64,000 bases of DNA from Ostrinia nubilalis (lineage: Eukaryota; Arthropoda; Insecta; Lepidoptera; Crambidae), in NCBI RefSeq assembly GCF_963855985.1, contig NC_087104.1:4836001-4900000 (forward strand). Direction: 5' to 3'. The notes below the pieces were generated by a model. It was not told where the DNA came from and searched no databases. It saw only the letters and a program-made list of their open reading frames with translations. A program made the position numbers and the translations under genes. Every line of letters starts with the position of its first letter. Within the stretch, counting starts at the first letter, position 1. Below, piece after piece: positions 31,154 through 55,857 of the stretch.

Positions 31154-31995
31154 TGTAAAATAACACCATAAAAACAAGGGACGCTGGTGATAAAATTTAA
31201 TTCACTTTGACAGTATATTTAGGTTAGCACTGAATAAGATTATAAACATTTTCTTCATCTTTTCTGTGATTACGTATGATTATAACGTCAGTGAGTAAAT
31301 ACACAAAAGTTTATCTTTAAAACTAAGGTCACAACACGGCCATCACTAACAAATTTTATTTATTTATTTCACTAGTCGATGCCTTGCTAGAACGAGCCAT
31401 AAATAAAACGCCATTACAAAATGACAGCCAAACACGAACCACTGACAACCTGTATGTTGTCTCGTTTTCTCTCATGCACTTAAACAAGAATAGCAATAGT
31501 AGAAAATAAAATCGATTAAAGGTTTTTGGTAGTTTTTTTATGAATGAGTTATAAAACACGTCCGATTATAAATTAATATCTTTCCTTTGCTCAAATCTTG
31601 CCGATGGAGACGCTAGTTAGCCGTAAGCACTTACTTTTATTACTAACAATTTGCTATATCTTAATATAATTTCATTCGTTCGTTCGTATATAATATAATT
31701 TATTATACCATATTTTTTGTCCCAATGAGATCTTTTTTTAAAATTTTTGTTAATGGTTATGGCCAAAGAAAGTATAAGGTGAATGCACATCACTATTTCT
31801 TGACTACCGGTTATTTTTCGATTGTACCGATTTATCTCGATTGACTTTTTGTTCAATTTGTATCATCTAAACTCTATTCTCTTTGGTCCTGCCCGTCGCC
31901 ATTGTTTGAGGTCTTCGTCATTGTTGTCCGTATTTTTATTAATTTGTAATTAATACACACATTGTAACTTGGTAATTACATTAATTAACATACAG
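31154..31995. promoter_or_regulatory. Divergent hop/vasa promoter region
   Basis: AT-rich segment between the hop start codon (31153, minus) and the end of the vasa non-coding first exon (donor after 31995, plus). It contains TATA-like runs around 31686-31700 and CGATT-rich stretches around 31510 and 31820-31845. No start site can be fixed from sequence alone. Both 5' UTRs must start in this interval unless further non-coding hop exons exist. Regulation of both genes from here is inferred from geometry. Confidence 0.5.
31900..31995 (+). other. vasa: vasa non-coding first exon (5' end approximate)
   Basis: The stretch ends at a strong donor, CATACAG followed by GTAAGTG, at 31996. The next acceptor (TTTCCAG, ending 32477) lies three bases before the vasa ATG. 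No ATG-led frame continues from here into the coding exon, so this is probably 5' UTR. The transcription start is a guess. Confidence 0.5.
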
Positions 31996-32480
31996 GTAAG
32001 TGTTTTCAATTATGTTTCAGTTGTTTTTAAACTAAATCTCATTGTAAAATCTTAGATATCCACGTGCGATGAAAGTTCCATAGCCGGTCTCGGCGTTTTT
32101 TGACGGTTATCTTTTCTTTGTGACTGAAAAAGTAAATCCAACTTTTGAAAATGTCCGAAGGCCTATTGTTTATAAATACATCAACATTTTTACATCACTT
32201 ATGGTTTATTGGCTCTAGTAGGTAGATGTAGGTATTCAATTTAAAACAACGCAATAAATAACTACCTTCCGGATTATTTACTCACGTTCATCATGATAGG
32301 ATCTACAGATTCCTATAGGAAACAGTATTGGATTTACCTTGGAAAATTTCCTATAGGTTATAAGAGAGGTACAGAAGAACTTGACGACTTATAAAAAAAA
32401 AAGAAATGTGGGTAGAATTATTACACTATTGTTCTCAAATTTTTTTTCAATGGCCTCATCGTATAATTTCTTTCCAGAAA

Positions 32481-44806
<12,326 letters not shown>

Positions 44807-45860
44807 ACTTATGGACCTCTTGAAATTACACCACTTGGTATACCAGTGAACGACCGTTTGATTGTAGTGCAACACGTGGTGTGTGTATATCAATGGTGCT
44901 TATGCTGTGAACCTGTGACACTGTGGACTATTCATACAGAACTAGCTCCATAAAATCATTGACATTGCGCAAATATCAAACTCCACTAACCAATCGTCAT
45001 CAACGTAAGACTGGAAACCTAACCTTTGACCTAGTATTCTAGATTTAAGAATTAAATATAAGAACCCCCTACCTTATCCATTTTTTTTTACCAATTGCAT
45101 AAGTCCCTTTGGTTATACATCATTGTTGTACTTATATAAAATAATATAACATTAATTAGTTAATAAGTTCAATTAACATTTGTTTTTTTTTATTTTTAAC
45201 ACAAAAGTGGTTGATTTAAGTTTCTTTTCTGTTATTATTTTTTTCATTGTGTGATGGAAATCAGGATTTATGTAGGCATTTGACAAAGGTTTGCTTTTAT
45301 AAATGCTACACGAAAATCTGTGATGTAATGTTAAAGTTGCTCAGTTTAAATTTTAAAATAGTTACTACTCATAGGTTTATTTCGATAACTTGTAAGATAT
45401 TACTTTACGTATTTTGTGAGCTTAAGACTCATTTTATTATCTTACTTACATGGAAAGCATTGCTTGTTCAGAATCTCTTATTATGTACAAAGTAAAACCA
45501 CTGCGGACTAGGCCTGTGTTATATGGCCCAGGCAGCTATGTGCCTCGTAAACTTACCCTCTGTACAAATTGGAACAAAACATTTGTGAATGTTTTAATTT
45601 TATAATCTGTGATGATTATTATAAGTAGAGATAGATTCGCATCATCTTTTGCCATAGGTATTGTTTAGTTCAAAACTAGTATTTAACTGAACATAAAAAA
45701 TGTTTGCAAAGCAATGACAAAACGAATTAATTTGTACAAACTATTTGTACCAAGTCTAAATTCCAAATATGTATCGAGCATTATTAAAATATTGTTTGAT
45801 AAAAAACTCATTTTGTTGTTAACATTACTTTATTAATAAAAGATTGAAATTGTCAATATA
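44807..45860 (+). other. vasa: vasa 3' UTR
   Basis: AT-rich sequence after the TAA at 44804-44806 with no conserved frame. The best poly(A) signal is AATAAA at 45835-45840. Nearer TATAAA/AATATA-like strings exist around 45130, so a shorter 3' end is possible. A small frame at 45247-45495 has no recognisable content. Confidence 0.45.
45829..45840. terminator. Symmetrical poly(A) signal between convergent genes
   Basis: TTTATT on the plus strand (AATAAA on minus) directly abuts AATAAA on plus. One 12-bp site can therefore serve vasa from the left and the minus-strand transporter (stop at 46299) from the right. Position and orientation are read from sequence; use by both genes is inferred. Confidence 0.45.
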
Positions 45861-46298
45861 AACTGTTTTCATCTCTACATACCTCCCTGCATATAGTTAC
45901 TCCCTAAGATGAAAGTCAATGCACTTTTTCCACAACATCACACACAACACATAGTACTAATTTAAATCACCACACAGTATTACACTTCTTGAGCCGAAAT
46001 TAATATTAAAAACACTACATATACCTTTAGGTATTATGTATGTAACCATGGGTCTGTTTCACCATTTCAAGTCCTTGATAGCCTTTTAGGCATTTTTTAT
46101 CCAATCGCAATGCACATCTCACACAGTACAATAATAATACTTTCTATTATTAATAATGTATCACAGTTGTCACTAAAAATATGCCTTTAGAATTTACTTT
46201 CTAGAACATGGTTCAAGTAATAGTCGAAACTGCGTGAAAAATTGGGATCACACAAGGGTCTGTTTTCGACCCTTTTCTGTTCCTTTTCATTTGATCTG

Positions 46299-49200
46299 TC
46301 AGTTTATAGCTGCACCATTTGCATCATCATCAGAATCTATAGTCTCATAAGAAGCTGAAGGATTTCTTGTTATAAGGCATTTAACGACTCTGTAAACGAA
46401 AATAAATCGTTAAAAATAATACACAGTTGTTTAGTAATCTATTAAGGATATTCATCCTGAACCACAGATTTGGTTGACCTAGCTTAAAATTAACCAAGTG
46501 GGGATAATGAGGGCTATCGTTTTAGCGCTCACCAGTTGACGCCACTGTAAAGTAAGATCACTGTCACTTGCTAGTGGCGAAGACATGGACGAATATTTGC
46601 ACTCGCGAGGATGGCGTCATTGTAAAGTAGGGTCATGTCAATCACCGGTGGTGCCAACGGTTATGTATAAAAACGATAGCCCTCATTGCGTTAAGTTAAT
46701 ACACATACACAATATACTCACAGCATGAACATCAGCGAACTAGCGTAAATAACTGCTGAGAGCACCAAAAATGCTCCAGGGAAAGTTGAAACGGTCAGCT
46801 CGTACAATCCGTTGTAGACGAGTGGCGACACAAGAGGACAGAAGGACTCGGCGAATCCCAACAATCCGAAAGCCTTTGCAATGTCTTGACTGGGCAATGT
46901 TTTTGTTAGGAATGACCTGGTCAACGGTCCGTACACCGAACCGAAGAATGAGACTGCGGAACCTGAAACAAATAATTTATTATCAAGAAGGTTTACCGCT
47001 CGAGAGCACTCAATGACTCATGAAAAAGTCGATCTAAAAGAAAGCTAATGAATCATGCCAAAGAGTATTGAACCTAAAGACATAAAACAGGTAATTCCCG
47101 TTCAAGTGCATGTTACGAAGTAACTAATGTAATCTGTGGCATGGCCACTATCAATAATTATTATCAGGCAGGAGAAACAATCGTATCTTTTTTTTTAAAC
47201 TTTCGCGTTCCTTTTTGTTAAGACCCGTGTCTTACTATTTTAATCGTATCTTTAACAGCAAAAAAGTGCAGAGTGCATTAGCTTGTCGAAGTATAAAGAA
47301 ACTTACCGAAGTACATAACCCACGTGGTGGTTGCACAAGATTTTATGACATACTCCACGGCACACGAGAGTAACGATACCACAGTGAAAGTCAAGTCGCT
47401 AATATGCAGCCATTTCTGAATGCAAGCAACACCGACGAAGGAACCTATAAACCACATCGCGGTGCTGGTGGACGAAAACGTCGTGTAGTCTTTCATTGTC
47501 CATGCCAAATGCTTCCTTGTGTACAGGTATAGAAGACCAAAAGTCCCGTAAACTGTGAATGCAGCGAAAACCGAAGCAGCTATAGTTAGAAGTAGTATAG
47601 CTCTCCCATAGTTTGGTTTCTTCTTGAAAGATACGGTTATCATTTCTTGTACATGTGAGCAATTTAGAACCGAAAAAATGCTCCCCTGAAACAAAACATG
47701 ACTGTCCATAAGGGTGGAAAAGTTATAAACAAAATACCCATAATGTATAAAACTACAGGAGGAAACGAATACAAAGTTTGAAGAATCAAGTGAAAGAGAT
47801 TGTTTGATACAAGCATTCGTTGCAACACGATTGACCACTCCAAGCTATTTGTAGGTACATAAACTTCCACGAATCCGACTTATTCTTATCGCTATAAGCC
47901 CGTAGGACTCCGGGGCATTCCTGTACTTATCAGTTAACACCATGCAGTTTTATCACAATATGGTTTAATTTATAGTGACAGATATGATTTGCAAGTATTA
48001 CGCCTACCTGACTTATGTTGACCAAGGACTCCTCGATGAAGATCATTGTAAAGGCGTACGCAAATGTGTACAAACTGGCGACTAGAAGAAGCAGGTATAA
48101 GTTACCTATTCCCTTTACTGTATAGGGACTGAGCATTGCACCCGCTGTATGACCCAATGCGAAAGTTAACTGGATTATCATTAACCTGAAAAGCATACAT
48201 TTATAAAAAGACCATACCAAAGGTCTAACTTAGCTACTATGTTATTAATGTATAGCTAAGATTAGTATAAGTTGCTGAAAATCATGGCCTGTGATTTTGT
48301 GCTGTGATCCGCATTTGAACCTGGAACTACAGCCCAAAATATGGTTCGTTCGTTCGTTCGTTTCAGCCAAATGACGTCCACTGCTGGACAAAGGCCTCCC
48401 CCAAGGTTTTCCACAATGAACGGTCCTGCGCTGCCCGCATCCAGGCTCTTCCCGCGACCTTTACCAGATCGTCGGTCCACCTAGTAGGAGGCCTGCCCAC
48501 GCTACGTCTACCAGCCCGTGGTCGCCACTCGAGAACTTTCCTGCCCCATGGCCTCAGTAGAGCCTCTCAACAAGTGGGCCTCAGAATGAACATGGACAAG
48601 ACAAAAATCATGTCTAATGTCCGTGTTGCACCCACTCCTCTGAAGGTTGGAGACTCTACACTCGAAGTTGTTGACAATTATGTATACCTGGGACAAACAG
48701 TCCAGTTAGGTAGGTCCAACTTCGAGAAAGAGGTCAATCGTCGAATCCAACTCGGATGGGCAGCGTTCGGGAAGCTTCGCCATATACTCACGTCCGAAAT
48801 ACCGCAGTGTCTCAAGTCGAAAGTATTTGACCAATGCGTGTTGCCAGTGATGGTATACGGATCTGAGACGTGGTCGCTTACTATGGGCCTCATAAGAAGG
48901 CTCAAGGTCACCCAAAGGGCGATGGAGCGGGCTATGCTCGGAGTTTCCCTGCGTGATCGAATCAGAAATGAGGAGATCCGCAGGAGAACCAAAGTAACCG
49001 ACATAGCTCGCAGAATTGGTAAAATCAAGTGGCAGTGGGCGGGGCACATAGCTCGTAGAAAATATGGTTATTCCTTTTTTATCCAGTCGCTCGCTATGGT
49101 ATGTAACTCCAAAAGTCCAAAGACCAAACCATAACAGTGGAAATGACGACTAAAACGAATAATGCGCAAAACTTTCATAGTGTGTAGTATAGGATTTTAT

Positions 49201-51844
49201 AAAACTGTTGGGTATTTTTTCCATGTGAGACTTATTGAACTTTCAATTGACGGCCTTGTAATGCCCGCCAGAGCGCGAATTGAGTCAGGCATCCGTACAA
49301 AGTTACATAGAGCTGAGCTAGACTGTACATAATATAATTTAGCGACACCTAAAAGATCTGTTCTCGTTGCTGGTGACGTCACTGATGAAGCAAATGGCCC
49401 CGATCATCAGCACTTTGTATCCCCCCGTCAGAGAGAAAGGCAGGCAACTGATGATGTACCACCAGGGCCCGAGCTCCTCCATTAAGCCGTATACCACGGT
49501 CAGGATTGCGCTGAAAGTCAGACCTGAAATTTAAAAAAATGTTTAGATCTCTTGGAGTTGTCGGATTCAATTAGTTTTGGAAAACCTTAAGTGTTTTAAA
49601 TGTATTTTTTGGTAAATAGGCTCACCCCCGTTCCGGGGAATAGTCTAATAATAGCATTGTTGTTTACCTAACTGCTTAAAAATTGGTTAGGTATAGTCAA
49701 CGGCTACTATGATATCAGATTAAACATTTTCGTTGCAAAATAGTCTTTATTAAAATGAGATAAGACGCCATAATGTTTAACTTGATGTGCTGTCGTCAGT
49801 ACGTTAAACTTAAATTCAAGTAGGACTTTCCTACTATCAAGCTTAATTGACATTATTATGAATGGGGTATTTTTATATTGACAACAAAAGCTACTATCTA
49901 ATCTATCACTGCAGTTTGTTTTCGCAATTTTCTTCGAACTATACAGGGTGGAAACGATAAGTGATCTCATTCGGTTATTTCTAAACTATACAAGATATCG
50001 ACAAACTGGTTAAAGTGCTTCACGAGCTCTATCTAACGGTACCAATAATAGGTCACAGAATTAACGGGATCTATCCGAAAATTAAATGTTTTCAGCCTCC
50101 ATACTAAATGTATGCCAGCCAAACAATAATAGAAGTATTAAGTTTTTTATTATTCGTAAATAGATACTCAGGTACAGCTATCAACTATTGTATAATCCCA
50201 AGTTGGTCCCATTTAAATTTTATCAAAATTGGTTCAATAAGTAGTTACCTAAGTTACTTTTAAAATAATTTTGATTTTGCCATCCATATAACATGAACAA
50301 ATAAATATGTCATCCATGTAAATGAAATTGATATCACTATTTTTGCTTTTTGTATGGAGTTTGAAAGATTTTTGACGTTTGTTAATGTTAAAATAAGATG
50401 GTTCAACCCAGCCTAAATCTAAAAAAAAGTTCTCATAATTATTGAATGAGTAGGTAAGACGGCGGGGTCCGTCTAGGCACGCCAAGGTTACCCGCGTTGG
50501 AGGGAATTCCCTGTGGTCACCACGGAGTTCAATTGTATTATTTAAGTAACATTTTGTAAAACCACAGACAAATAAAATAGGAATAGTAGATTACGCGTTA
50601 TGGTAATAATAACTTAATTAATGTGGTAAAGTTGTTTATTTTGTCAACTTGCGGCAGAAAGTAGTAGGGTACAATATAATAGTTTAGTCTTTTTGCGAAA
50701 CTATCCATGTTATGGCGCGAGATAGAAAGTCCCTATAAATTCTTGATTTTGCAGTCGTCAGCACATTTTACCAAAACTACCACAGTTAATCAGTATGGGC
50801 ATGTCTGTAAAATGCGCACATTAACTACACTGATTTGATATCGGCCGATTCTTCATACAAATTAGAATCGGGTCCAACTTAGGCCAACTAAAAATGGTCT
50901 GCGCCTAGGCTAAGACTTACCAAAGAGTGTCCAGGCGATAAGCGGCTTCCGTCCATGCTTATCAGACCACACGCCCAGGAATAATGACAGAACTGCTGGA
51001 ACTATTGCTTCCAGCACAGAATTAACCGTATTCACGAGAGTGACGTATTCTTGGACCTCTTTCTCCAGTTCCTGTGTGTGGTTTATCTTCTCTGGATCTA
51101 AGAACGACTTGCAATCTGCGACCGTGTAGTTTAATGAGTGAACGCATGTACGATACATGTTTAGATTGCTTATAGGTGCACCTGGTTAGGCATAAAATAA
51201 GTAATTGTTAAAAATGTTACAATGTTAGGTACAGTTTATGTCAATGTTATCTTTTAAAACTACAAGTCTTATTTTGTTACTTTGCTACCAAATAAAATAA
51301 AAATGACTAACGGATGCCTAGATGTTATCTATGTATCTAACGTTGCAAATAAACGTTTCTATCTTTCTATGTATAAAAAACGAATTAATGATGTAACTGA
51401 ATCGGCCCCTTGTTTACGAATGTTTCATTACTTACAACTTTAGAATAGAATAGAATTTCTTTATTGCGGTAAATGTGGTACAAAGTAGTGATAAACAATG
51501 AATGTTCGTTTCACACATCTAACCAACTCTTTACCATATCTTTACCATAATATTGCAAGTCTTTTATCTTTTAAGTAGGTTCACATTCAAAATAGTCAAG
51601 GGGATATACTTTGTTTATATTTGAAATGACCCTTAAAAATAAAATAAAAACCTTTTTGAATATAAAATAACCGCAAACGGCAATTTATGAACTTACCTGA
51701 CAAATAGAGTCCAAATAATATCATAAACAGAGGAATTTCAATCGTGTTTTTCAATTTAAACCCTTTTAAATGCGCAAGAGCATCTTCAGGTCCTGCTGGG
51801 GTATCACCAGCTCCTAATAGCTGATCAGTTTCTTGAGGTTCCAT
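46299..51844 (-). CDS. SLC46-like (proton-coupled folate transporter family) MFS transporter A
   Basis: Predicted 12-helix plasma-membrane carrier of the major facilitator superfamily; substrate unknown. Coding exons: 51844-51697, 51181-50921, 49523-49349, 48185-48008, 47685-47307, 46962-46722, 46389-46299, giving 490 residues with every phase joining (1,1,2,0,1,2). The first helix is near residues 34-50. The extracellular loop holds MYRTCVHSLN and a Cys. The MFS loop motif GVWSDKHGRKPL is near 120-131, FISDVTSNENRSFR near 182-195, and PSQDIAKAFGLLGFAES lies in exon 6. The C-terminal tail is acidic (SDDDANG). This is the closest paralog of the transporter at 57440-63565, in the same orientation. 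Two non-coding 5' exons are likely at 53465 and 52138-52106, with the acceptor of the start exon at 51891. Family call by motif; no substrate can be assigned. Confidence 0.85.
46506..46687. mobile_element. MITE with AATGAGGGCTATCGTTTT termini
   Basis: Perfect 18-bp inverted ends (46506-46523 and 46670-46687). It fills over half of the 332-bp last intron of transporter A. Diverged relatives lie at 2283-2475 and 17281-17340. Confidence 0.8.
46963..47306. other. Transporter A intron, nothing recognised
   Basis: AT-rich, no repeat ends seen. Confidence 0.4.
48347..49058 (-). mobile_element. RTE-type LINE insertion with inverted 5' part (twin-primed)
   Basis: The 3' portion is on minus (48560-48347) and encodes RKVLEWRPRAGRRSVGRPP to WTSFG-stop plus an AACG-type tail. 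The upstream part of the same ORF lies on plus (48562-49058), ending WAGHIARR. AAAATATGGTT is duplicated at 48336-48346 and 49059-49069. The order fits a single target-primed insertion with a 5' inversion. It lies in an intron of transporter A. Confidence 0.85.
48574..49058 (+). pseudogene. LINE reverse transcriptase C-terminal fragment (inverted segment)
   Basis: Reads MGLRMNMDKTKIMSN, NYVYLGQTVQL, LPVMVYGSETWSL, RRIGKIKWQWAGHIARR, typical of RTE-clade ORFs. Open but truncated at both ends. Confidence 0.85.
49524..50920. other. Transporter A intron with a single MITE arm
   Basis: 49944-50125 is one arm of the CAGGGTGGAAACGAT family; its partner arm is missing. 49730-49810 resembles 16905-17035. 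The rest is unassigned. Confidence 0.5.
51182..51696. other. Transporter A first coding intron
   Basis: Mostly unassigned. GCAAATAAACGTTTCTATCT near 51345 looks like a Lepidopteran LINE 3' tail. Confidence 0.4.
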
Positions 51845-51856
51845 ATTATTTTTTTG

Positions 51857-51871
51857 TTATTCAGCAAACAT
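51857..51871 (-). CDS. Minimal upstream ORF (4 codons plus stop) in transporter A leader
   Basis: Between the acceptor at 51891 and the start codon at 51844 there is an ATG-TTT-GCT-GAA-TAA reading MFAE, 12 nt upstream of the main ATG. The ATG is preceded by AAA. It could dampen translation; this is inference only. Confidence 0.3.
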   Translation of the reverse strand: MFAE

Positions 51872-52105
51872 TTTCAAAAAACACGTCCACTCTGAAAATA
51901 ATACGAAAACAATTTGCGACACGACGCGAGCTTGCCTTTCAGCGGGCTTATGTTATACTAACTTTTATCTGTAATTGTGAGTAATGTTGCTGACTTTTAG
52001 AAGGACTAACGTTTAATCTACACACTGCGGTCACTGTATGACAAGAATGCCCGTAGTTTTGAAGTTAAATACCTAAAATTTAGTTAATTCCTATAGACTA
52101 CTTAC

Positions 52106-52138
52106 CGAATGTATTAGTCTGAAAAGGAACTGCAAAGC
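52106..52138 (-). other. Probable 33-nt non-coding micro-exon of transporter A
   Basis: On the minus strand a T-rich tract ending in AG (52140-52139) is followed by 33 nt and then a consensus GTAAGTAG donor (52105). It lies 215 nt upstream of the acceptor at 51891. It has no ATG. A further donor (GGAG/GTAAGT, exon end 53465) upstream could begin the transcript. RNA evidence is needed. Confidence 0.4.
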
Positions 52139-52915
52139 CTAAAACAACAAAAAATACAGTAAATATGGTTAATTACAGTAATGATCGACCGCTCGTGAAT
52201 GCAAATGTAAGAAAAATATAACAGACATGTGGTCGCCACCCGGTAGTCACCTTGTGCGTTGCGATTAATTTACTAAAGCTCATCGTGCATGTTATCACTA
52301 CCAACTTACCGAAAAGTTTGTTAATGATTAACGCAGTGTGTAGTAATCTTATTGCACAATTTGCACATTAACAGGATAATTCATTGACGAAATTCGAATG
52401 CACGTCAACGAAAAGATTGTTTTATCTCAATGTAGGTATAGTGTGAGATAATGTCAGTAGGTGATTACTAAGGCGATTGCAAAATGCACTGCCCCCATGC
52501 GCCTGTCCTAGCCAAAGCAAAGACTACTATTGAATACTGGTCCTAGCCTTAATTTGATGTCTTTTAAGGTCAGGTTTGGCCCAAAACTTTTATCTTGGAG
52601 GATCCAGATTCCAGAAGCAGCGTTTGTTTTTAGATAACTCTTCTCTTGGCATCTGGGACTCCTGCATAGAATAGATAGGCTCCTTTCGCTAGAGCCTAGA
52701 ATAAAATTAAAAAATTGTCTACTGACAACAGACAAATCTACCTAGATTTGTACTTACCTAAGTAGCTTAAAAAAATACTTGATTAAAATATTTTCAGGTC
52801 ATGTTGTCAGCGGCCAATATACTTTGAAAGTAATTAACTCTTGCCAGGAAACGTATTTTTTGTGCGATTTTTTTACAGAAGGAAAAAATAGTGTTTAAAC
52901 TATAGCCGCCTTAAT

Positions 52916-53434
52916 ACACTCGGCATCAAATAAATCGCACCTCCCGCGACAAGCACTTATCAAACGTATGCATCCCCACTTCCCACCAACATTGGTACCA
53001 TTTGAAAGCCTAGTTCTAAACTTCATTTCATTAAAGGAAAGGTTTTTACCCCAAAAATGTGTCTTTACAAGGATCCAGAGTCACTTCTTCAAAAAATAGG
53101 TAGTTACGCTATAGCCATTTTTTATGACTATAAAACTGTTAAGTTGGGATTAATCGCTATCCATCTGTTAAAGAGGACACGTGAGATCTTTATTTGGTTT
53201 TATAACCATAAAAATTGGTCTAATTGATCCCAGAGGTGAGCCCAAAGTGAGGTCTATTTTCAAATCACATTTATGGTATATGTTAATCATTTATTTAGAA
53301 ATAAATTGTATTTTTCTTTAAGGATATTTATTGGGCTTTCAAATAACACCAATATTGTTGGGGTACCATAATTGTGTCAGAAGAAAATCAAAGTTCGCGT
53401 CGCGGAAGGTGCGGTTTATTTGATGTTGAGTGTA
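52916..53434. mobile_element. MITE, inverted copy of 37388-37906
   Basis: Begins ACACTCGGCATCAAATAAAT and ends TTTATTTGATGTTGAGTGT. Alignable over its whole length with the vasa-intron copy on the opposite strand. Confidence 0.65.
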
Positions 53435-53827
53435 GTTGCTAAGAAATAAAGATAAGCCACTTACCTCCACTTATCGGCGCATCCGCTGCTAAACTTCAAA
53501 ACCTGCGCGTGAGTCTGCGACAGAGAACCGACAGACAGTCCGGTGTGAAACGACTGACACTTGGTTAAAAAGACTGACAACGATAGGGACTTTCTTGGAG
53601 ATTTTGAGCAGTGATTCATAGTGTCTATTGCAGTATAGTAATATAGGTACAGACAGATAAAAGATATTAATACACTGATTAGGATCCGAGAGTTTATATC
53701 CTTTATTCTACGAATTATAAGATTTCTCAGTAACACTCAATGTTTATTCAAAGATAACAAATGAAAATGACGTATTTTTCAGGCAATGGAATTTTAATCC
53801 GTATTCGAATCGCACACTGCTAACTTT

Positions 53828-55065
53828 GGTGCAGTCCTGTTGTCCCCCCTGGCTAGGGGAGACAACAGGACTAGATTTTTAATCAATGATTTGAGGGCTG
53901 TTGTCCCCCCTGGCAAACATGATTTAAAAGCCATATATTTTTATAACATCATTTTTGAAATACTGAAGTACTTGACTGAATGCCAAATTGCCAAACGGAA
54001 TACCTAACCGTTTGTTAAATAATAATTAATTACCATTTTGATAACGAAAAAAATAAGGTGTTGGTGCCGATACGTGCCGATACTGACACCTACAAACTTG
54101 AAATTTGGCAGGTAGGTTCCTTATAGAGTGTAGACATCTGCTAAGAACGGATTTTATTTAACTATTTATTTAAGGATATGAAATAATACGAAGGATACAA
54201 TAGGATTTTACGAAATTCCACACATAAGGGGGTAAAACGGTCAACGGACTCCACGCATACGAAGTCGCGGGCGGCCGCTAGTTGAATCACTGAGCAAGTA
54301 TTGAATATTGTGATTGATTTAAAATTATGCAGTTTTAGCGTCCTACCTACTAATATTATAAATGTCAAAGTTTGTGAGTATGGATGTTTGATACTCTTTC
54401 ACGTATTTAAAAACTACTAAAAGGATTTTTAGTAAACTTTACAGAAGATAATATTTTTTATACATGAGAATAGCATACCTTTAACTTAGCTTTTGCCCAC
54501 GGCTTTGTCTGCGTAAAATTTTGTCTGTCACAGAAAAAAATATAAGAGCGCCTTCCTGTTTCAAAAACTGGCATAAAACTATTCCACGTCCTTTCCCGGA
54601 CTCAAAACTATCTCTACCAAATATCAAAATCGGTTCAATGGTTTAGGCGTGAATTCGTAACAGACAGACAGATAAAGTTTTTCGCATTTACTTAATATTC
54701 ATAAAGATTTGTTAAAAGCAAGTAAAACAGATTTTGGAATAGTCAGAAATAGTACCGGTACCAACAACTTTAAATATTTTTTTCGTTAACAAAATGTTAA
54801 TTATTATTTTACATACGTTTAGGTATTTAGTTTGGCAATAAGTATGGCATTCAGTCAGGTACTCCATTTTCAGTTCATCTTAAAAGTTATAAAAATATAT
54901 GGCTTCTAAATACTCAATGTTTGCCAGGGGGGACAACAGTCCTCAAATCATTAATTGAAAATCCAATCCAGTCCAATCCTCCCCTAGCCAGGGGGGACAA
55001 CAGGATTTCGAAATCCTGTTGGCTCCCCCAGGGGGGCCAAGCAGGGGGGACAACAGGACTGCACC
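53828..55065. mobile_element. Inverted-repeat element with 8-bp target duplication (hAT-like), GGTGCAGTCCTGTTGTCC termini
   Basis: GGTGCAGTCCTGTTGTCC at the left and GGACAACAGGACTGCACC at the right. CTAACTTT is duplicated at 53820-53827 and 55066-55073. Arms of about 220-250 bp repeat a CTGTTGTCCCCCCTGG motif. The middle contains Lep1-like repeats (54075-54284, 54346-54690). No transposase. A one-armed copy is at 57838-58150. Confidence 0.82.
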
Positions 55066-55854
55066 CTAACTTTAAACGATGTTATTGATATACAAACAAT
55101 TAAAAATGCATCATCGTCTTATTCAGTTCTAATAGCTTAGATGCTACTTTGCAGCATAAATGTTTAGACTGAGACCTGTGCCGCCGTGCTAGCGATTATC
55201 AGCAGTAACTCCAATATTTTGCTGTTAACCCTTACACGCTTATAACTATTCCAAACCATAAAATTCTTTTTTCTTTAGTTATATCTATTTATTTTAGTCT
55301 AATTAAACATAAAAGTAGTACAGAAAATATAAGTGCTATGTATTTCAGTGTTTTTCAGTCGGGGACACATATGTCCCTATATGCGTTAAGGTATACATTC
55401 CCTCATATATTGAAAATAAAATACTTTGACGCTTTTATTGCAAAATAAATACAAATCACACTAAATATGCACATCAAATTTAATCAATAAGCTTATTTTT
55501 AATATTTATAATAAGAAATTAAAATAGATAGCATCATATCTTACGTATTTTTACATTTGATCCTCATCTCATCATAGACCTCTTTCTTGAAGTTAGACCT
55601 ACCTAACTACACTGTTTGTTTCAAGAACAACTTTGAGTGTAGAGTCTCCAGCGTGCAGAGGAGTGCGTGTAACATGGATATTTGACATAATTTTTTCGTG
55701 TTGTCCATGTTTATTTTGAATCCCATTTATTGAAAGCCTGTACTGAGGCCATAGAGCATTGATTCTAGGTCTTCTAAGGTCTCAGCCGTGCCGCGACTAC
55801 AATCGTTGAATCTTACTTGGGGGGACAACATCTGAGAGGCTTCGCGACATCTTT
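55066..55854. other. Intergenic sequence between the transporters, nothing assigned
   Basis: AT-rich. A cell of GGGACACATATGTCCC-like words near 55363 recurs around 56465 and 56815, suggesting another dispersed inverted repeat from about 55190 to 56930. Confidence 0.4.
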
Positions 55855-55857
55855 TTA

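Noticed and set aside
45247..45495. 82-codon frame downstream of vasa
   Set aside because: No recognisable content, AT-rich, inside the 3' UTR.
47399..47662. Alternative frames over transporter A exon 5
   Set aside because: The frame with MFS helices joins both neighbours in phase; the others do not.
53461..53736. 91-codon minus-strand frame upstream of transporter A
   Set aside because: Ends in a splice donor but resembles no protein; better read as a non-coding first exon.
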